Shown here: piece after piece, positions 1 to 13,508 of the stretch
Layout of the letters: the number at the start of each line of letters is the position of its first letter
Position numbering within the stretch: position 1 is the stretch's first letter
Source: Pyrrhoderma lamaoense
Lineage: Eukaryota; Basidiomycota; Agaricomycetes; Hymenochaetales; Hymenochaetaceae
Reading direction: 5' to 3'
Assembly: GCA_002794735.1 (NCBI GenBank)
Contig: NBAZ01000009.1
Location: forward strand, 868,001-932,000
DNA length: 64,000 nucleotides
The notes under the pieces: model-generated
Databases searched by the model: none
Seen by the model: the letters and a program-made list of their open reading frames with translations, nothing else
What the model was told of the DNA's origin: nothing
Made by a program: the position numbers and the translations under genes

Positions 1-3000
1 TTTGTTTCTCGTAGGGCCCACAAGGCCTTCCTTCAAGTTGATCGGGTACCTCTTGAGAAAAAAAATATGATTGGACGTAACTAAACTAAGGACGAATATG
101 AGATCTTGATTATTAATTCTCTTTACTGATTTCTTCCTTTAGAATCGCAGATCCACTACATGTGATTGTCAAGTTGTATAAAAGACGAAGTGCTATTAAT
201 GACTTCTAAGACTTTGTTGGGAGGACTTTGAAAACTTTACTTTAGGTCACTTTTAGTCGTATTTTGTGACGAGGACTTGGGGTTTAGAGACTGCCTACAC
301 TAGATACGATGCTCTGGCTTGATACCGGGGCCTAAAAAGCGAAAACTCGCCTTCGGGTAAAAAGCCAAAAACTCGGCCGAAGCTTAGAGAAAGATAGAGA
401 CCTCTGAGCGAAGTGAAACTCCTCAGAACAGTAGATAAAGTGGAAACGTATGTAATAGAGCTCTGACCAATGCTATAGCTTGAGATAAAAGTGTATATTT
501 TTCTGACCACCTGGACGACTTGCAGTACAGTCAGAGTGTTACAAGCTCGTCCGGGCAAGCTTGTAAGCAGCAGAGTAGTATGTTTAGAGTACAGGAAACT
601 ATCAGAGGGCTACTTCGAGGGGTAATTAGAAGATAATGAATTGGGGGTCCCTTCTCTACGGCCTCAAGTCTGAAGGCTTATGTAGCAAAGCGCGAGATAA
701 AGGGTAGATAATAAGGAAAAGCATGGTTTCCAGGTGGGTATCTGCCACTAAACGAAAAATTTAGGCTATCAGAGTCGAGGTGGCCATATAAGCGAACCCA
801 ATCCTTGGGTAAAAGTAGGAAGTAAAGCTAGATAGTAAGAAAAATGAGACAAAAACGCAGCCGATAGAAAGGAAATATAGTAATAATGGACTCTCCGGGC
901 GAGTTGGAAAGTGCATTACAAATGCACTACGACCGGGTATCTACTTAGTTGATCCTACAACATTCAATCACACCATTGGTTATACTTTTCCCTTAGCAAG
1001 ACACAGTTCAAATTTCACAAGAAAGCGCACGTTCCATACACTAGCATCGCATAACAAGATTGATGCTTCGTTCTAGGCCTTTAACTGTAAGATAGTTTAG
1101 ATTTGGTAAACCGTGGTGAGTTTCTGACAAATAGAAGAATTTAACTCGAGTTCATAAGGAAGCGCAATGGTGAGTCAATTATACCAGTATAATTCCCCAC
1201 AATTTGAATATTGCAAGGACTTATCAGTTTTGTTGAGGGTTTTCCTCCTACCTACATCTCATTTGTGACGTAAAATTGACGAGTCTCCACTTGTAACTAT
1301 AATATCAAGTAATTTACTTGATAGAGGCAAAATCTTGGACTTCGCTGGTAGTGGAAGCCGGTAATTTCTTTTTCTTGCTTCGTTCTGGTTAATGTAGACA
1401 ATAGAAAACACCGTATGTAAACATTGTACCAACTAGTGGGTCAGGCGCCACTAAAGAAGTACGATGAGAGTTACAGGGGGCCAAGAGCTTCGCTCCATAG
1501 TCCAGTATATTAGTAGATGAGAGTCAGGAGGGTGTTGATGTTTGCTATGACGATAGGCCCAAATCTGGGTACAGTATTCTTAGAGAAGCGATGTCAAAAC
1601 CCAAGATGTAGAGTTTCGTCGTTTTTCTTCCGATTTTACAAAAGTACTAGCAGCTACCTTAAGGCCGATTTTGGCATCTTAAACCCTATTTATCCATATC
1701 TATGTAAAAACAGGAAAGCGATCAGTTATAACGATTTCCGTTACTTTCAAAAGAAGCTATATGATATCGCTAGCATGAAAGTAAATAGAACAGGGGTTTC
1801 AATCTAATGTTTGCTAAGCTTTGATTATTCTTTCTTTCGAAACTTAACTCGAATCACCATGGCGGCTTCAGTGTTTCGTTGAAGTAGAAGATCCGCCCTA
1901 GCGTCTCTTGGAATTATCGCGCATCTATATGGAGTAGGATGTCTGATAAGGGAGCGAGTCGTGGATCAGGAGAACCTCATAATCAGAGTAGAAGAAAGGT
2001 TCACCTGATAAGTTGTTTAGTATAGTTGATCTACGGAATTTCCCGTTGCTATTCTAGCCTCCTGACTACTGCAAGCCGCTAGTATAGTGGCCGTTTCAAT
2101 GGATAACTATAAGTAGCTGGACTAGTTGAACACTTTACAGACCTATATACTACTGCATTACACTAATCTCTGCGAAGTACTTCCCAGGACAAATTCTAAA
2201 AAGTATCTTCAGCATCACCGGTCTGAAATGAAAAGATCATTAACTACCTTCTCCCAATATTGGATGATGTCTTATTCGGCTCCATTTTTTACTTCTCACC
2301 ATCGTATGGAAGGAAGCGTTCTGGTGAAATTTCTCCGGGTGATTGTATCACGCTTGATCATGAAGAATCGTCCTACATGCCCCGATCTCAACTCTGTGAA
2401 TTTAGCATATATTTACATATGTGTTTGTGAAGCAGGCACCATATATTTCCCATTGTGATACTGTTAGCAGGAATATAAAACCCATGAATACACCATCGTC
2501 ATCGGTTACTGTATGTAGTACCGCTTTCTACAACGGCTTTAGCTGGAAAGGCTGAAGTAGGATAGGATGATAGCATAGGCTACGTACAAATACTTGCGAC
2601 AGACTGCCACCTTCATGACCCAGGTATCAGTCATTTTCTTTTATCAATTTTTGTTAGAAAACTTGAATCGCATACACTCCTTCCGAATTATATCAACATG
2701 CTTTAGTTTGGGGAGGTTTCTAGCATTGATAAAGGCTTTCTATCCCTCAACTATATCGATCTTCTCTTGAGCCCGCTTTTGGATATCAGGATGGGGGACA
2801 TATAAAGTTCAACATTGATGAAACGATCTTTTTTCGTCTAACAGGTGAGTGAAACGTAGGATATTGAAACTAAAGGCACGGGAGTGTTTACTATGCCTAA
2901 GGATAGTATAATAACAGTCAAGAGTACATCTGAGTATCATTCAACGAATCTATCCACCTACCAGCATATACAACTGAAGTCACCTGGCAGTGAAGTCCTC

Positions 3001-5147
3001 ATCGGCTTGCGTTATACCCCACTCTTGTCTTTAATCAAGTCAAGAATCTTGGCTGTAATCCTGCCCCTTCCCATTTTCCTTCTTATGATCAACTTAGTTG
3101 AAGCTCGAAGGCCATGCAAATACATAACTTACAAAATTCTCTCAAAACGTCTCAAACGGCTTCTAATCTCTGAGCATCTGAGAATGCCTCTAGTCCCTTC
3201 TTGGCGTAATAAAACAGTGGATCATTAACTTCTTTAACCAGACCAAGGAACCGACATTATGACTTGTACATTACGCTTGGTATACTCTATTGAAAACTTC
3301 TCATACTGTCACATCCATTTGTAATTTATAGGACTACTTCAGCGGCAGTACTAAGAAGATATGATAAAGACAATTGTTCCAGCATTATTTAAATATTTTG
3401 ATGTGTACTATGTTACGGAAGACGTAAATCAGTCATGCAGCTAGATTATGTGCCGAGGAAGTCTGGGCTGTAGAATAAGTTGAAGTAGCATATTGCTGAA
3501 AGAAGTAATGAAGCTTTTGACGAGATGCACGTAGTTCGGATCCATGAAGAGGCATGGTGATGGACCATCTGTTCCACCCTTCCATGTTATAATTTGATTT
3601 GATTAAAGCGAGTAAGCGGGATACTTAGAGGTGGTGGATGGACTTACGACTCATTCATGACGTAAAAAATGGACGGGACGATTGAATGTTTCCACATTTC
3701 TCAAACATATCAGATAGAGGTTTAAAATCATTGACGTAGATGTAAGATGTCCCGAAGACATTCAGATAATCAACGGGTCCTTGTTCTCCTAGTAGGTGAT
3801 CATGTTTAGGTGTCTTTTGCATATGATTCACCGTGATGATATCTCCATAGGTCGAGAGTCTGTCTTCATCGCAACTATCATGTCAAGAAGGTTCCCGATT
3901 AAAGCTTACCCTTTGGGACCTGGTGGTAGGGGACGATAGTGTCCTTCCCTCACTTGCTTCGTGTTAAGATATGTGGACAGAAGAGAACACAACATGTAAA
4001 TACCTTATTGACCAATATACCGGACATTGCTAGAGAGGGGGACGAATAGGAACTTAGAGCAAGATCTTAAATTCTTGATAATTATGTTTCGTACACGAGA
4101 ATCAAGTGTGGGCTTCTTTAATTGTAGCTTGAGACGCAACATTATAGGGGATGTGAGTTCTATGTCTGGTTGAGGGGAAAAACTAAACCCCTTCGATCAA
4201 TAAAAAGTATAGAAATAGTATTTGATGCAGTAATCGGGTAACTCTAGTGGGGTATACGTTTAGATAGTTTTCAAGCACGTTACCTATAACGATATATTCA
4301 CGACTTCTTTGTGATGTCTCTTCCATCTATGTTCTGCCCTATTGTCAAGATAGATTGTATGTGACGTGTATATCATATGCATTGACAACGCAAGTGTACG
4401 TGATGTTATACAAATCAACATCAAATCAACAACCGACCAAAAGAAGTCAAAAAGGGGAAGTGCACTATCGATTTTGTAGTAAGCTAGGGATACGATTAAG
4501 TAAACTTTAGAAGTCGGGGACAACGGGGTGTCAAAAAAGCAGGCCATTGGTCTTTTTAGAAGTAGACACGTTGTTGAGCCATTTTTTTTCTTGTGAACGG
4601 ACTAGATGGGGTAGTAAAAAAAGTGGCAGCGAAGTCAACAGCAAGCAGAAAAATGCAAATATACAGTAGCAATTGAGTAGTCAAAAAGTAAAGAAATAGA
4701 GGAACATGTAGTCGAAGAGAATAGATAAACCCAAATCTGTGAGATATATAGAGGTAGTAGGTCTGAAAGGAGTGCATGTGCGCCAGCGACATCAGAAGGC
4801 GTGGGGGAAACGCATATAAAACAGAACGAAAGTGATAGATATGAACAAAGCGGATGGACACGAACGTAGGGAGTACTTAGGATGGGTATTTTATAGGTAA
4901 AACACAAGATGAGATGAAGTGTGACATGACAAGTGCAGTCTTTGCACTGATTCAGAGTTGTAGTGAACAATATGAGTAATGGAGTATGTTGACAATTGAA
5001 GAAGTCCAGATCAGTCGAGAAAGTCCGTTGGATGAGTGAATAATTGAGTAGACCGAGTGAAGATTATGCATGCGAAAGAAGACGTGGGAGATCAAAAGGG
5101 GGAACCGTGACTGAACTTCTTTCTTAAGTGAGTACAAAGATTCTTTT
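1..5147. other. gene-poor stretch
   Basis: I see no credible coding in this 5.1-kb stretch. The open frames present are short, have no recognisable motif, lack flanking introns that would extend them and have AT-driven composition. No tRNA or rRNA was recognised. The only structure noted is a short tandem repeat near 333-382. The stretch could be decayed mobile DNA, but I cannot name a family. Confidence 0.5.
333..382. repeat. imperfect tandem duplication, about 25 bp x 2
   Basis: Two adjacent copies both start TAAAAAGC and continue with an A-run, then CTCG and a CCGAAG-like end (333-357 and 358-382). They differ at a few bases. No function is apparent. Confidence 0.55.
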
Positions 5148-6677
5148 CTAGCCTTGATGTATATTTGTGTATGCGGGCGGGAGTTCGATTGTTTCCGGCT
5201 CTCCTTCACCATCGGGAGGCGGTGCACCGGCATCCTCATGCTGGATGATGTTTACGGGACGCAACACCGGAGGAGCTCCCTTTCTTCCTGAACCCATCAT
5301 TGAGCTGGAGGCGGTAGTTTGTGGAGTCCCTGGCCTCAGATGATCTTGTTCAATGCTCTCACTGAAAACACTGTACCTCCTATCGAATGCATTAGATGAA
5401 GAAGCAGTTGCTGCTGCTGCCGCTGCACCAGTTCCAATGCCATAACCATAACTAGAAGTTGGTGCACCAGTAGATGATTCAGCACCCCACTCTGATCTTG
5501 CAGGCTCTGAGGGAACGATATATGGTTCCGGAGGCGCTAGACGGGCAATCTCTCCCTCCTGAGCGCTAGTAGGGCGTTCATTATCCATGAACAGATCAGG
5601 TTTTTCCTTGTTTTGAGCCGCTTGTTTCTTTCGCCTTCGGAGGAAAATAAGAACGAGGATGAACGCACATATAACTACAAGGGCTGCCACTACTCCACCT
5701 GCTATAGGTCCAGCATTAGAGGACGAATGTTTAGCTTCAGCTTCAGATGTACTAGTCGGGTAAGATCCCCCAGCTGGAGAACCTGCAGTTGACGACGGCG
5801 AATCTGAGTTAAGACACGTCGTGTTTCCATTTCCAGATGACACAATATAAGTTACACTTCCGCCCGATCCAAGGCCACGATCATCACCAGCGCCAACCAT
5901 TAACGTAGTCCCACCTCGAATGGCTGGTACCCAATCAAATCCAGTTCCTTCATTCGCCTTCTGAGTTGTACTGGTGAAAGATATATTAAAGGAATCGCCT
6001 CCAGGTATGACACCATAGAAGGTCGGAGTACCCTTCACAGATGAAGGATCCCACCATATACGACTAGTCGTACACTGGACAAATTGATTGTCCGGATCCA
6101 AGAAGTAGTAGAAATTGGGAGTAACGGACGTTGTTGCGGACGAATTATAACATGAACTGTCGTCAGAATCTACCACGGTTGCCGCCGCACTTGTTCCTCC
6201 AGAACCAAACTCCTTACTGTCACTCACCTGGATGAAATATTAGTATTGAGAAAAACATGACAGCAAGTTCATAACACAAAAATGAAATTTATTTGCAAGA
6301 TAAGAAAATTCTCATCCCCTCCCCCTAACATGAAAAAGGTGACTTACAACTACAACAAATTGAGATAAAGCTGGGTAATTTAGTTGAAAGGAAGTCGAGG
6401 TTGCACCGTCGTCAAATTCATGATCTATTATCGTCCGAACTTCGACGGCATTCTTAAGGGGTGAACCTCCAAATGGGAGAATAAGGGCACGATAGGGAGG
6501 GGTACCATCAGAGCCTGTGATACTGATTTGAAGATCGCCACACTGGGTTGGACTATTGTCGATATTAAACGAAAAGGCTCTTGTAAATGGGAATAACGAG
6601 GATACGAAAGCACTCGTCGATGCTAGTGCGACCAAGTTCGCTGAGGACATTGCCCTACGACTTGTTGATGGCAACAT
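5148..6677 (-). CDS. secreted single-pass membrane protein (SKG6/Mid2-like architecture)
   Basis: There are two exons, 6677-6348 and 6227-5148, joined in phase 0 by a 120-nt GT-AG intron; the product is about 469 aa. The ATG at 6677 gives an N-terminal hydrophobic signal (residues about 10-35). The luminal part contains NSPTQCGDLQISITGSDGTPPY near residue 45, typical of a basidiomycete surface-protein family. It is followed by a Ser/Gly/Thr-rich stretch, then one transmembrane helix (about 283-306, PIAGGVVAALVVICAFILV) ending in a basic stop-transfer RRRKK. The cytosolic tail of about 160 aa is low in complexity (Ala run, Ser, Pro) and ends PPAYTNIHQG. What is seen is a type I membrane topology. 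The inference is a plasma-membrane or wall-associated sensor-like protein. No enzymatic domain was recognised. There is no close neighbour, since the nearest gene is 2 kb away. Confidence 0.85.
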
Positions 6678-8806
6678 CACTTAAGACGTTACTAGTCGCT
6701 CAACAGATGAAAGAGTAAAGGAGAGGAATGACGGCACTCTGTCAGATGCGAGAGCGGGTCCTGTGTCGGTTAGTCGCGTGAGGATGATAAGCGACCGAAG
6801 TAGTGGAGTTGTTAATGAATTCTCCTTCTTCGCGATGTTTTTTTAAGCTCAATGTACTGTGATCTTTGTTGACTGGTCCAAAAGAGAGACAAGAAATACA
6901 GACGACGCTAGATAAATAGAAAGGAAGGAGGATGTGATTATGGAGGAATGAAGAGAAGATTTGTTTTCTCCCCATTCCATATTCGGTCTTCGGTCGCCGC
7001 ATCAGATCCCTAAAAAGGTAACCAGTGTCAAATCTCACCTAGGCTTGGACGGCGGCGTCCCCTACGCAGTTATTGACCCAAAACTAAAACATGCGTCGCT
7101 TCTAGACCCAGTGCTACAATCCCAATGTTTTATTTAAAGTCGCATGGAGTTCTCTCTCTTTACCTTTCCCCTCTTTTATGTACTTTTTGCTCTTAGACGT
7201 CTTGAAGTTACATCCACGATTAATCGGACACCCGCCCGATCGCACCTCTTTCGCACCCTACTTCCAATGTGGTGCAAAACTCACAGGTTTTCAGTAAACC
7301 TTGCGTTGCGTGTGATCTGGTACTAATACGGTCTTGATCTCCGTAAAGCTTGTTTGTGCTCACTTATCTGACTCAAATCTTGATTTCTGATACTTTGTAG
7401 ATGAAACTCAGTGATAAGTAGAGTACCTCATTTCTTAGTTTCGGTACGTGGTCATGTCCGGAGAAACCTACAAACAGATTTGTAAATGATCAAGCACTAT
7501 AGTTTCTTGTACATCGAGGTTGTCATTGTAGTAACCGTAATAGCAAGATTGTGATTGACAATATCAAATTTTATAATTCGCTGGTGAGAAATATTATTTG
7601 ACGTGTTAAGTCTTGGTTATATTCCGCAGTTAAATTGGACTTCTGTCTGAGACACTTCCGGGAATTCATATCTGCATAAACATATATACTGGTTAGATAG
7701 TGTGAAGAAGTGGCCAGAGTAACGAGATACTACAGTTTGCAGTAAAGTTTTACTAGAGGTAAAATGACTAGTATGTTTTCTCTAGTTTCTCATGCGTTAT
7801 GCTAGTGCAAGTTTAAAAAGAGGCTTCGTATACACCACCTTCAAACCATGTTATAGCACAAGCCTAACCCAAAGAAGCGGCCTTTGACGCTTCGCTGAAC
7901 GGTCATATAATAATGATCCGTTATACTCAAAACTTGAAGATAATCTATCCATCAAAGTTTTACTGTAAAAAAATTCCTTTTCAGAAACAGGTGGCGATTT
8001 TCTCGTTTATTAAAATTTGTAGCAGTGCAAATAAATACAAATATAGGAAAAATGTGATCAGCATCACTATATTTATAGGCACGTGCAGTATTCAATGTTA
8101 AGAATATCATCCAGAGGTCAGATATCTCAGCATCATTGGTGGAGATACCCTACTTTTGCTCCTGACGACATTAACATATATTTAAATACATGCTCATCTT
8201 TAGCATGACTGTTAGAATACCATCATCGCTTACTTCACTGTGGAGCTCCTTGTTGTCGTGAAGCGCATAATGGTTATCTGTCTTAGACCATGGAAGTCTA
8301 TACGTTAAAGATAGCAATATCCAACAATCTTTGCAGCCTATCGAAAAGCCTAGAATACAGACTCACAGTGTATATAATGAACACTGAAAATAAACCCCAA
8401 AATAACATGCTTGTAGAAGGAAGGGATGGATCTGAGTGGTGAGTTGTGTAAACCAGAGACTGGGACTATAAAAGTACAATGAGGGGGCTCAGCAAGAGAA
8501 TAAGGACTCGAGGCACGATCACTATCAGCAAAAAAACACTAGATGTCAAAGACTGTATAAGACTATGCAATGATACAAAGATAACAACCCAAAAATGAAA
8601 GAAAGGTGGAAAAAAGAATCCCGGTCAAAGTAAAGCAACAAATTTAACATGATCCGTTACACAAATTGAGAAGAAAAAAGAATACAGAAGTAAGTATACG
8701 ATTGATGGTACTAAGTGTCAGTGCCAGCGGACATACTTGATGAAAGTACTAAAGAATAAGGAGTTTGTTTATACCTTTTTTCTAGCTATAGTTACTAAGC
8801 TTGGCT
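6678..8806. other. intergenic, no gene seen
   Basis: This 2.1-kb stretch separates the secreted membrane protein from membrane paralog A. Its first few hundred bases are presumably the promoter of the minus-strand gene ending at 5148. The small open frames have no recognisable motif. No RNA gene or repeat was noted. Confidence 0.5.
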
Positions 8807-9940
8807 CTAGGAGTTCTGAATACGCCCCAGCTCCCGAGAATCAAACGGAACTCGCACTAAGCCTATATCGAAGACACGGCCCTCTGACTCTCTTATACAT
8901 GGACCTGGGTTCACATTTATCACAGTTGATATTCTACTTTGGTCTCGGTCTACCTCTTCAATTGTTCTGTCCGAATACTTCAGAGGTACATCATGTTGTT
9001 TGTGTAAGAATACCGGTTTCGAAGGATTTGGCATCGCAATCAGCACAGCGACTTGTAGGTCCTTTTTCTTTTGAGAGGAGTTAGCTATCCCTTTCTTTTC
9101 ATCAGTTTCTGATACATCTTTGGAATCATTATCAGTGCGCGTGATAGGACTTTGTACAGAGGTATGCGATTGATGGTTATTGTGATTTCTTGAGGGACGT
9201 CCTGGACCCCAAGTGCTCGCAGTTAGTGAAGGGCGAGGGTGATGGTTATTATTTTCATCAAGTGTAAAAAGTGGATCGATGTCCATAAATGTACGAGTAC
9301 GACGAGTACGGAAATAGAACATAGTAGTACCAAGAATATCTTGGTCAAGATAGCGAAGAGCACTGTGTGTACTAGAATCCGATGATGCTTTTCTGAGCCT
9401 TGATTTATTAGATATCTGCGCTGCAGAGAGAGGCTTCTTCAAAGTTGAGAAGGACGATCGGATACTTAGCGATTTCAGATAGTATTGTATTTATTCAAGA
9501 CTCACTCTGATATCCTCCCATTTTCTTGCAGTTAAACAGTCAATATCGACAAGCTTCTTTTCATCAGTAGTCTTCTCCACATCAGGAATCCATACGTCCC
9601 ACATGCGTGGCTTCTTCCATTTTAGTCGACGGCGTACTTGCCCCTCACGGGCACCCCTAAGGAGTGATTGTGCTCGTCTGGATGAATAACCACACGTGAC
9701 AAACCCAACGAAAAGGGCAAGAAACGTGAACAAAAAACCGAAGAGCAGAGTTGACGAACCCTGGACTCCAGGTGGACCCGTACCATTACCATTAGAACTG
9801 TTCCCATTGTTATTGTTAACATCACGAAGTGTCGAGGAAGCAGAAGGTGTAGTATCTATTGAGCTTGAATCCAATAATGAAGACGAAAATTCGGAAGAAA
9901 GGCTGGGTACCAGTGAATTGGTAAATGACAAAGACATCAT
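8807..9940 (-). CDS. single-TM membrane protein, LQVAVLIAMP family (paralog A)
   Basis: Exon 1 is 9940-9506 (145 codons) and exon 2 is 9433-8807, giving about 353 aa. The short luminal N-terminus rich in Ser/Asn is followed by one TM helix (residues about 64-84) and a basic RRAQSLLRG segment. Exon 1 ends ...WEDIR and exon 2 begins PLSAAQ; the intron is phase 0 with donor GTGAGT and an AAG acceptor. Exon 2 carries the hallmark LQVAVLIAMPNP (residues about 271-282) and ends with a hydrophobic/acidic VFDIGLVRVPFD element. I know this combination from uncharacterised basidiomycete membrane proteins; no function is established. The plus-strand gene at 11.7-12.6 kb has the same plan and intron position, so the two are paralogs in divergent orientation. 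Confidence 0.85.
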
Positions 9941-11744
9941 AAGTCTTTGTTCGGTGGTAAGTGGGCCCCCCGCACCCTAAAAACGTCACGAGCAGCCTTG
10001 CTCGAACCAAAGCTCAGGGCGCCCCAATAATCTGGGTTCACTCTGGAAGATACAGAGAGAGACTGTGAGAGGCAACAGTTAAGATGGGAAATGTGAGTGT
10101 CTCTGAGTGTCTCCGGAATCCCATGCGAGAAGAAGCCATGAAAATGACCATCATCGTTTGATCACAAAAAAAGTAAACGCTCCTTACGGCATTTTGCCTT
10201 ATTCTTATATTCACACACCCTATTAGCATCCGTGAGAAAACACAATTCATTCGTCAACATGGCCATCAAGCCACCAATACCAATTAGGGATTTAAAGCGT
10301 CGATAGAAATTAATATATAAAGAAGATTGAGTGACCAATTGAAGCCTATTCCTTTCATTGAACACCTTTGCTCAAGCTCTGGATTTTATGTTCAAGGCTA
10401 GAGTGAGAAAATGTAGTATCTTGTCATTTCCAGATATGATTTTCTCGGAAGATCTGCTTTGGGAGCTTCGTAGCAATTACACAATTCTTCCTAAGAAAAT
10501 TTTGGGTTCCAAAAATGGTTCTCTGCCATTCTGATAATTCTGATCTTATTATAAGTTTATAGATTAAAAAAATCATATGTATACCTTTTTGTATACAGGA
10601 AGCAATATTGTGTTCGTCAGAACCACAAACACCATTTAAGTAGCCTTTGAAAAAAAAATCTATTCTAAACGTTATAAAGCAATCAAGACATTCTCATCTA
10701 CTATTCACTCCTATAAGCGGAAGGTGATAGCAATACAGTATGCCGAAAGATCCTGGTGGAAGAAAATCGTACCCCTAAGATAAAGAGTGACAGATTTAAA
10801 TTCTCAAGAATTTCGGCCGCGTTCCCAAGACAATGAATCTCGTTAAGTTTTTTCTTTAAAAGGGCGGATCCACTATTATAGTCTACAATACAATCTGAAA
10901 TAAGGTAGTTGGACGTAAAAAATGAAGTTGAGACAATCAACAGAGGAATCCGTACCTGGAAGTCTTCAATCAGGGACGTGAGTCATTTTTAACAGAGTTT
11001 AGCCCAAACTCAGTTGGAGATGAAGACCACTAAGCCAATATTTTTCGTACAAAAACAAAGAACAAAAACAGAAGTCCCACAGGAAAAATCCAGAACAAAG
11101 GATTGTGAGTTCACGACTTAGACTTAAGGTAAGGGGTGTAAATGGTTGGGAGAAGTTGCCCTTCGTACATGAATTTTTATGCTTCCTCCGAATCTGCTTT
11201 ATACTGCATGTAGTATGATTCGGAGTCCGAAAAGCCAATGACGTTGACTTAAGTGATCCGTTGAGGCTTGACAGGCCGCCGAGGATGCGGATCCTTTCCT
11301 GTATCCCGTGCTGCAAGTTATCATAGGATTAACCGTTTTTTTTCGACCCTTTTCTTTACTCAGCAATAATGTCTTAAACAGATAAATGCACTTTTGACTC
11401 GACTCGGCCGAGAGAAAGTCTTCTATTAGTTTAGTCTTAAAAGGTTAAAAACTAAGATGCCGCGGCCAGATAAACAAGAACACCACATCTTGCCCAAGCA
11501 ATGTGCTAATAGTTGAGCATGAGATAACTTAGTAATCTCAAACGTGGTTTGCTACTTCTCGAATAGTTCGAGTCATCCTGCAAGTCATCTGAGAAGTCGT
11601 CTAGATCCTTCATCCGGTCTACCTCACTTTTAGTAAAGTACTATGGTTGATTTAATTAAAAAAAATGAAAATACATAAGTACTCAAGTAACCCCCGAAAT
11701 CCCAAGTACCTTCTCAATACTCCAACTAGACTCTAGCCACAAGT
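9941..11744. other. intergenic between divergent paralogs
   Basis: This 1.8-kb stretch lies between the start codons of the two paralogous membrane-protein genes and presumably holds both promoters. I see no coding and no obvious inverted symmetry in it by eye. Confidence 0.45.
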
Positions 11745-12648
11745 ATGAACCGGAGCAACCGAGCCTATAAACGTTTTTCTCTGAATGAAAGCGGGGTTCC
11801 TCTTCGAGCGGTAGTGGTTCACCCTTTAAACCCCAACTGTTCGTGTGTGGACTGCTATTCATATTGGCAATAGCGGTTGGGATGTTTTGCTACAGAAAAT
11901 GGGAGAGGAGGGTAGAGAGGCGAGAGCGAGTCACTAGGGATTTAGCAGCAGAAAACATGGAAGTGCCGAAACCCCAGATATCGGATTTGTACATCAGGCC
12001 GGACGATTTGTCAATGAAAGAAGTCTTCACAGATGCGAGCTGGGACATGTCACAGGAGCCTAAAAAATCACAGTCTTGGAGTAATATAAAGGTGCGTTTT
12101 ATAACTACCAATTTCTTAAATAGAAGTTTACTTAAGATGTTCCACTTTTATTGCTAAATAATGAACAGCCATTGTCGGCAACGTTTATTTCATCATCCAT
12201 ATCAGACGGAAACAAGGCTTCTTCTGAAGATGCGAGGAGTCCGACTGATATCCGTGAAGTTGCTATGGGTGAATTCCGTGATGAAATCAGTTCACCGGCT
12301 GAAAGGGGTCATGAGATAGTGTCGAGACTGAGATGGTCCCGTATACAGCCATCATCACCATCAAAGCAAACTCCGGGTTGGGCAAGAGATAAATTACGAC
12401 TGGACCGCGGACGTCTACAAGTGTCAGTAGTAATTGCAATGCCCTCTCCGACGTCGTCCAGGAGAAGTTCGCGGGTTTCTACGCCATCATGCGGCTCGAA
12501 AGATCTCGAGAGTTCGTTATCTACTTGCAACGACTATGAAAAAAGACTTTTTGATCTTGTACTCGGTATTACTGATGAATCATTTATTGGTAAAAATAGT
12601 TATAGTCCAGTATCAGATAGTCCCTCTGCCCACAGGAGTATGTTATAG
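11745..12648 (+). CDS. single-TM membrane protein, LQVSVVIAMP family (paralog B), start disrupted
   Basis: Exon 1 runs to 12091 and exon 2 is 12169-12648, separated by a 77-nt intron (GTGCGT...CAG, phase 0). The TM segment (VCGLLFILAIAVGMFCYRKW, 11840-11900) is followed by a basic stretch, then WSNIK at the exon end. Exon 2 starts PLSATF, exactly mirroring WEDIR/PLSAAQ in paralog A, and carries LQVSVVIAMPSP. The end RLFDLVLGITDESF matches the VFDIGL element of paralog A. The TM frame has no ATG upstream before the stop at 11786-11788. The nearest ATG, at 11745, is one base out of register. Adding one A to the AAA at 11788-11790 joins them and gives a 275-aa protein. Either a base is missing from the assembly or the N-terminus lies on an unseen exon. 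Confidence 0.72.
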
Positions 12649-13508
12649 AATTTGATATGAGAGTTATGAAATCACTTTAAATTAATTATAGTTTAGTACT
12701 CCTGTAAATTACCGTAATATAGTTAAGTGATACTCACATTTTTTTTGGACTTCTAGCCTCTGTTAGACGTGTGTATTTGTGCTAGAGAGAATGTGACTAC
12801 TAGTATAGGAGGAACAGTTGAGATTAATATATTCCCCACAGCCACCGTGAATAGCATAAACCTACTTGATCAAAGTTGGAGTGACAGTATCATCATGGCT
12901 TTGATGCCAGATATAACGGGGTGTAGTTAAGATTTAGCTACACAAGTAACGTCGAAGACATCAATCGTTTTATGCACAGATGCGAGTCGGAGGTTGAGTA
13001 CAAAAACAAGGGATTATAGAATCCTATTTATAAAGTTAGATAGTGAAGCTATGCGATATCCATATCAGGAAGCTAGTCCTCACGGCATCTTTTTAGGACC
13101 GAAAGTATCATCTTCCGTTTGAAAAATCTCAAGGTGCACTTACGCCATATTCCCATCCAACATCGCAGCAAACGGTCCCCGCTGTCGACAATAGTATAAC
13201 GAGGGGAACCTGTTTTTCGTTTATAAAGACGCGTCTTTTGTGGTTGTTCAGTAATCATTTTTATTGCAATTGTCAGTATACGAAATACATAGGTCAGGAA
13301 CGCCAAACAATTGGCCAGGGTCCCTGGCGGCGGGATCGTGCAGCACGCGAAATCTGCGGCGACAAAACGTCTGCCGACGGGCGGAAGTGTAGCCCTGGAG
13401 TCCTACTTGATTGTGTCTAGGATGTGAGTACTGGTCAGCTCATGGATCTGGCAACATTCATCTCGAGCCTAATTCTCTTAGACTCCATCTCTGTCCCTTG
13501 AACTTGAG
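12649..13508. other. intergenic, no gene seen
   Basis: This stretch holds the 3' flank of paralog B and the 5' flank of the Ser-rich gene. No coding was recognised. The last 60 bases before the ATG at 13509 are pyrimidine-rich, as expected for a fungal leader. Confidence 0.45.

Noticed and set aside
2126..3228. two plus-strand open frames of 110 and 114 codons
   Set aside because: They have random-looking composition, no family motif and no plausible introns linking them to more coding sequence.
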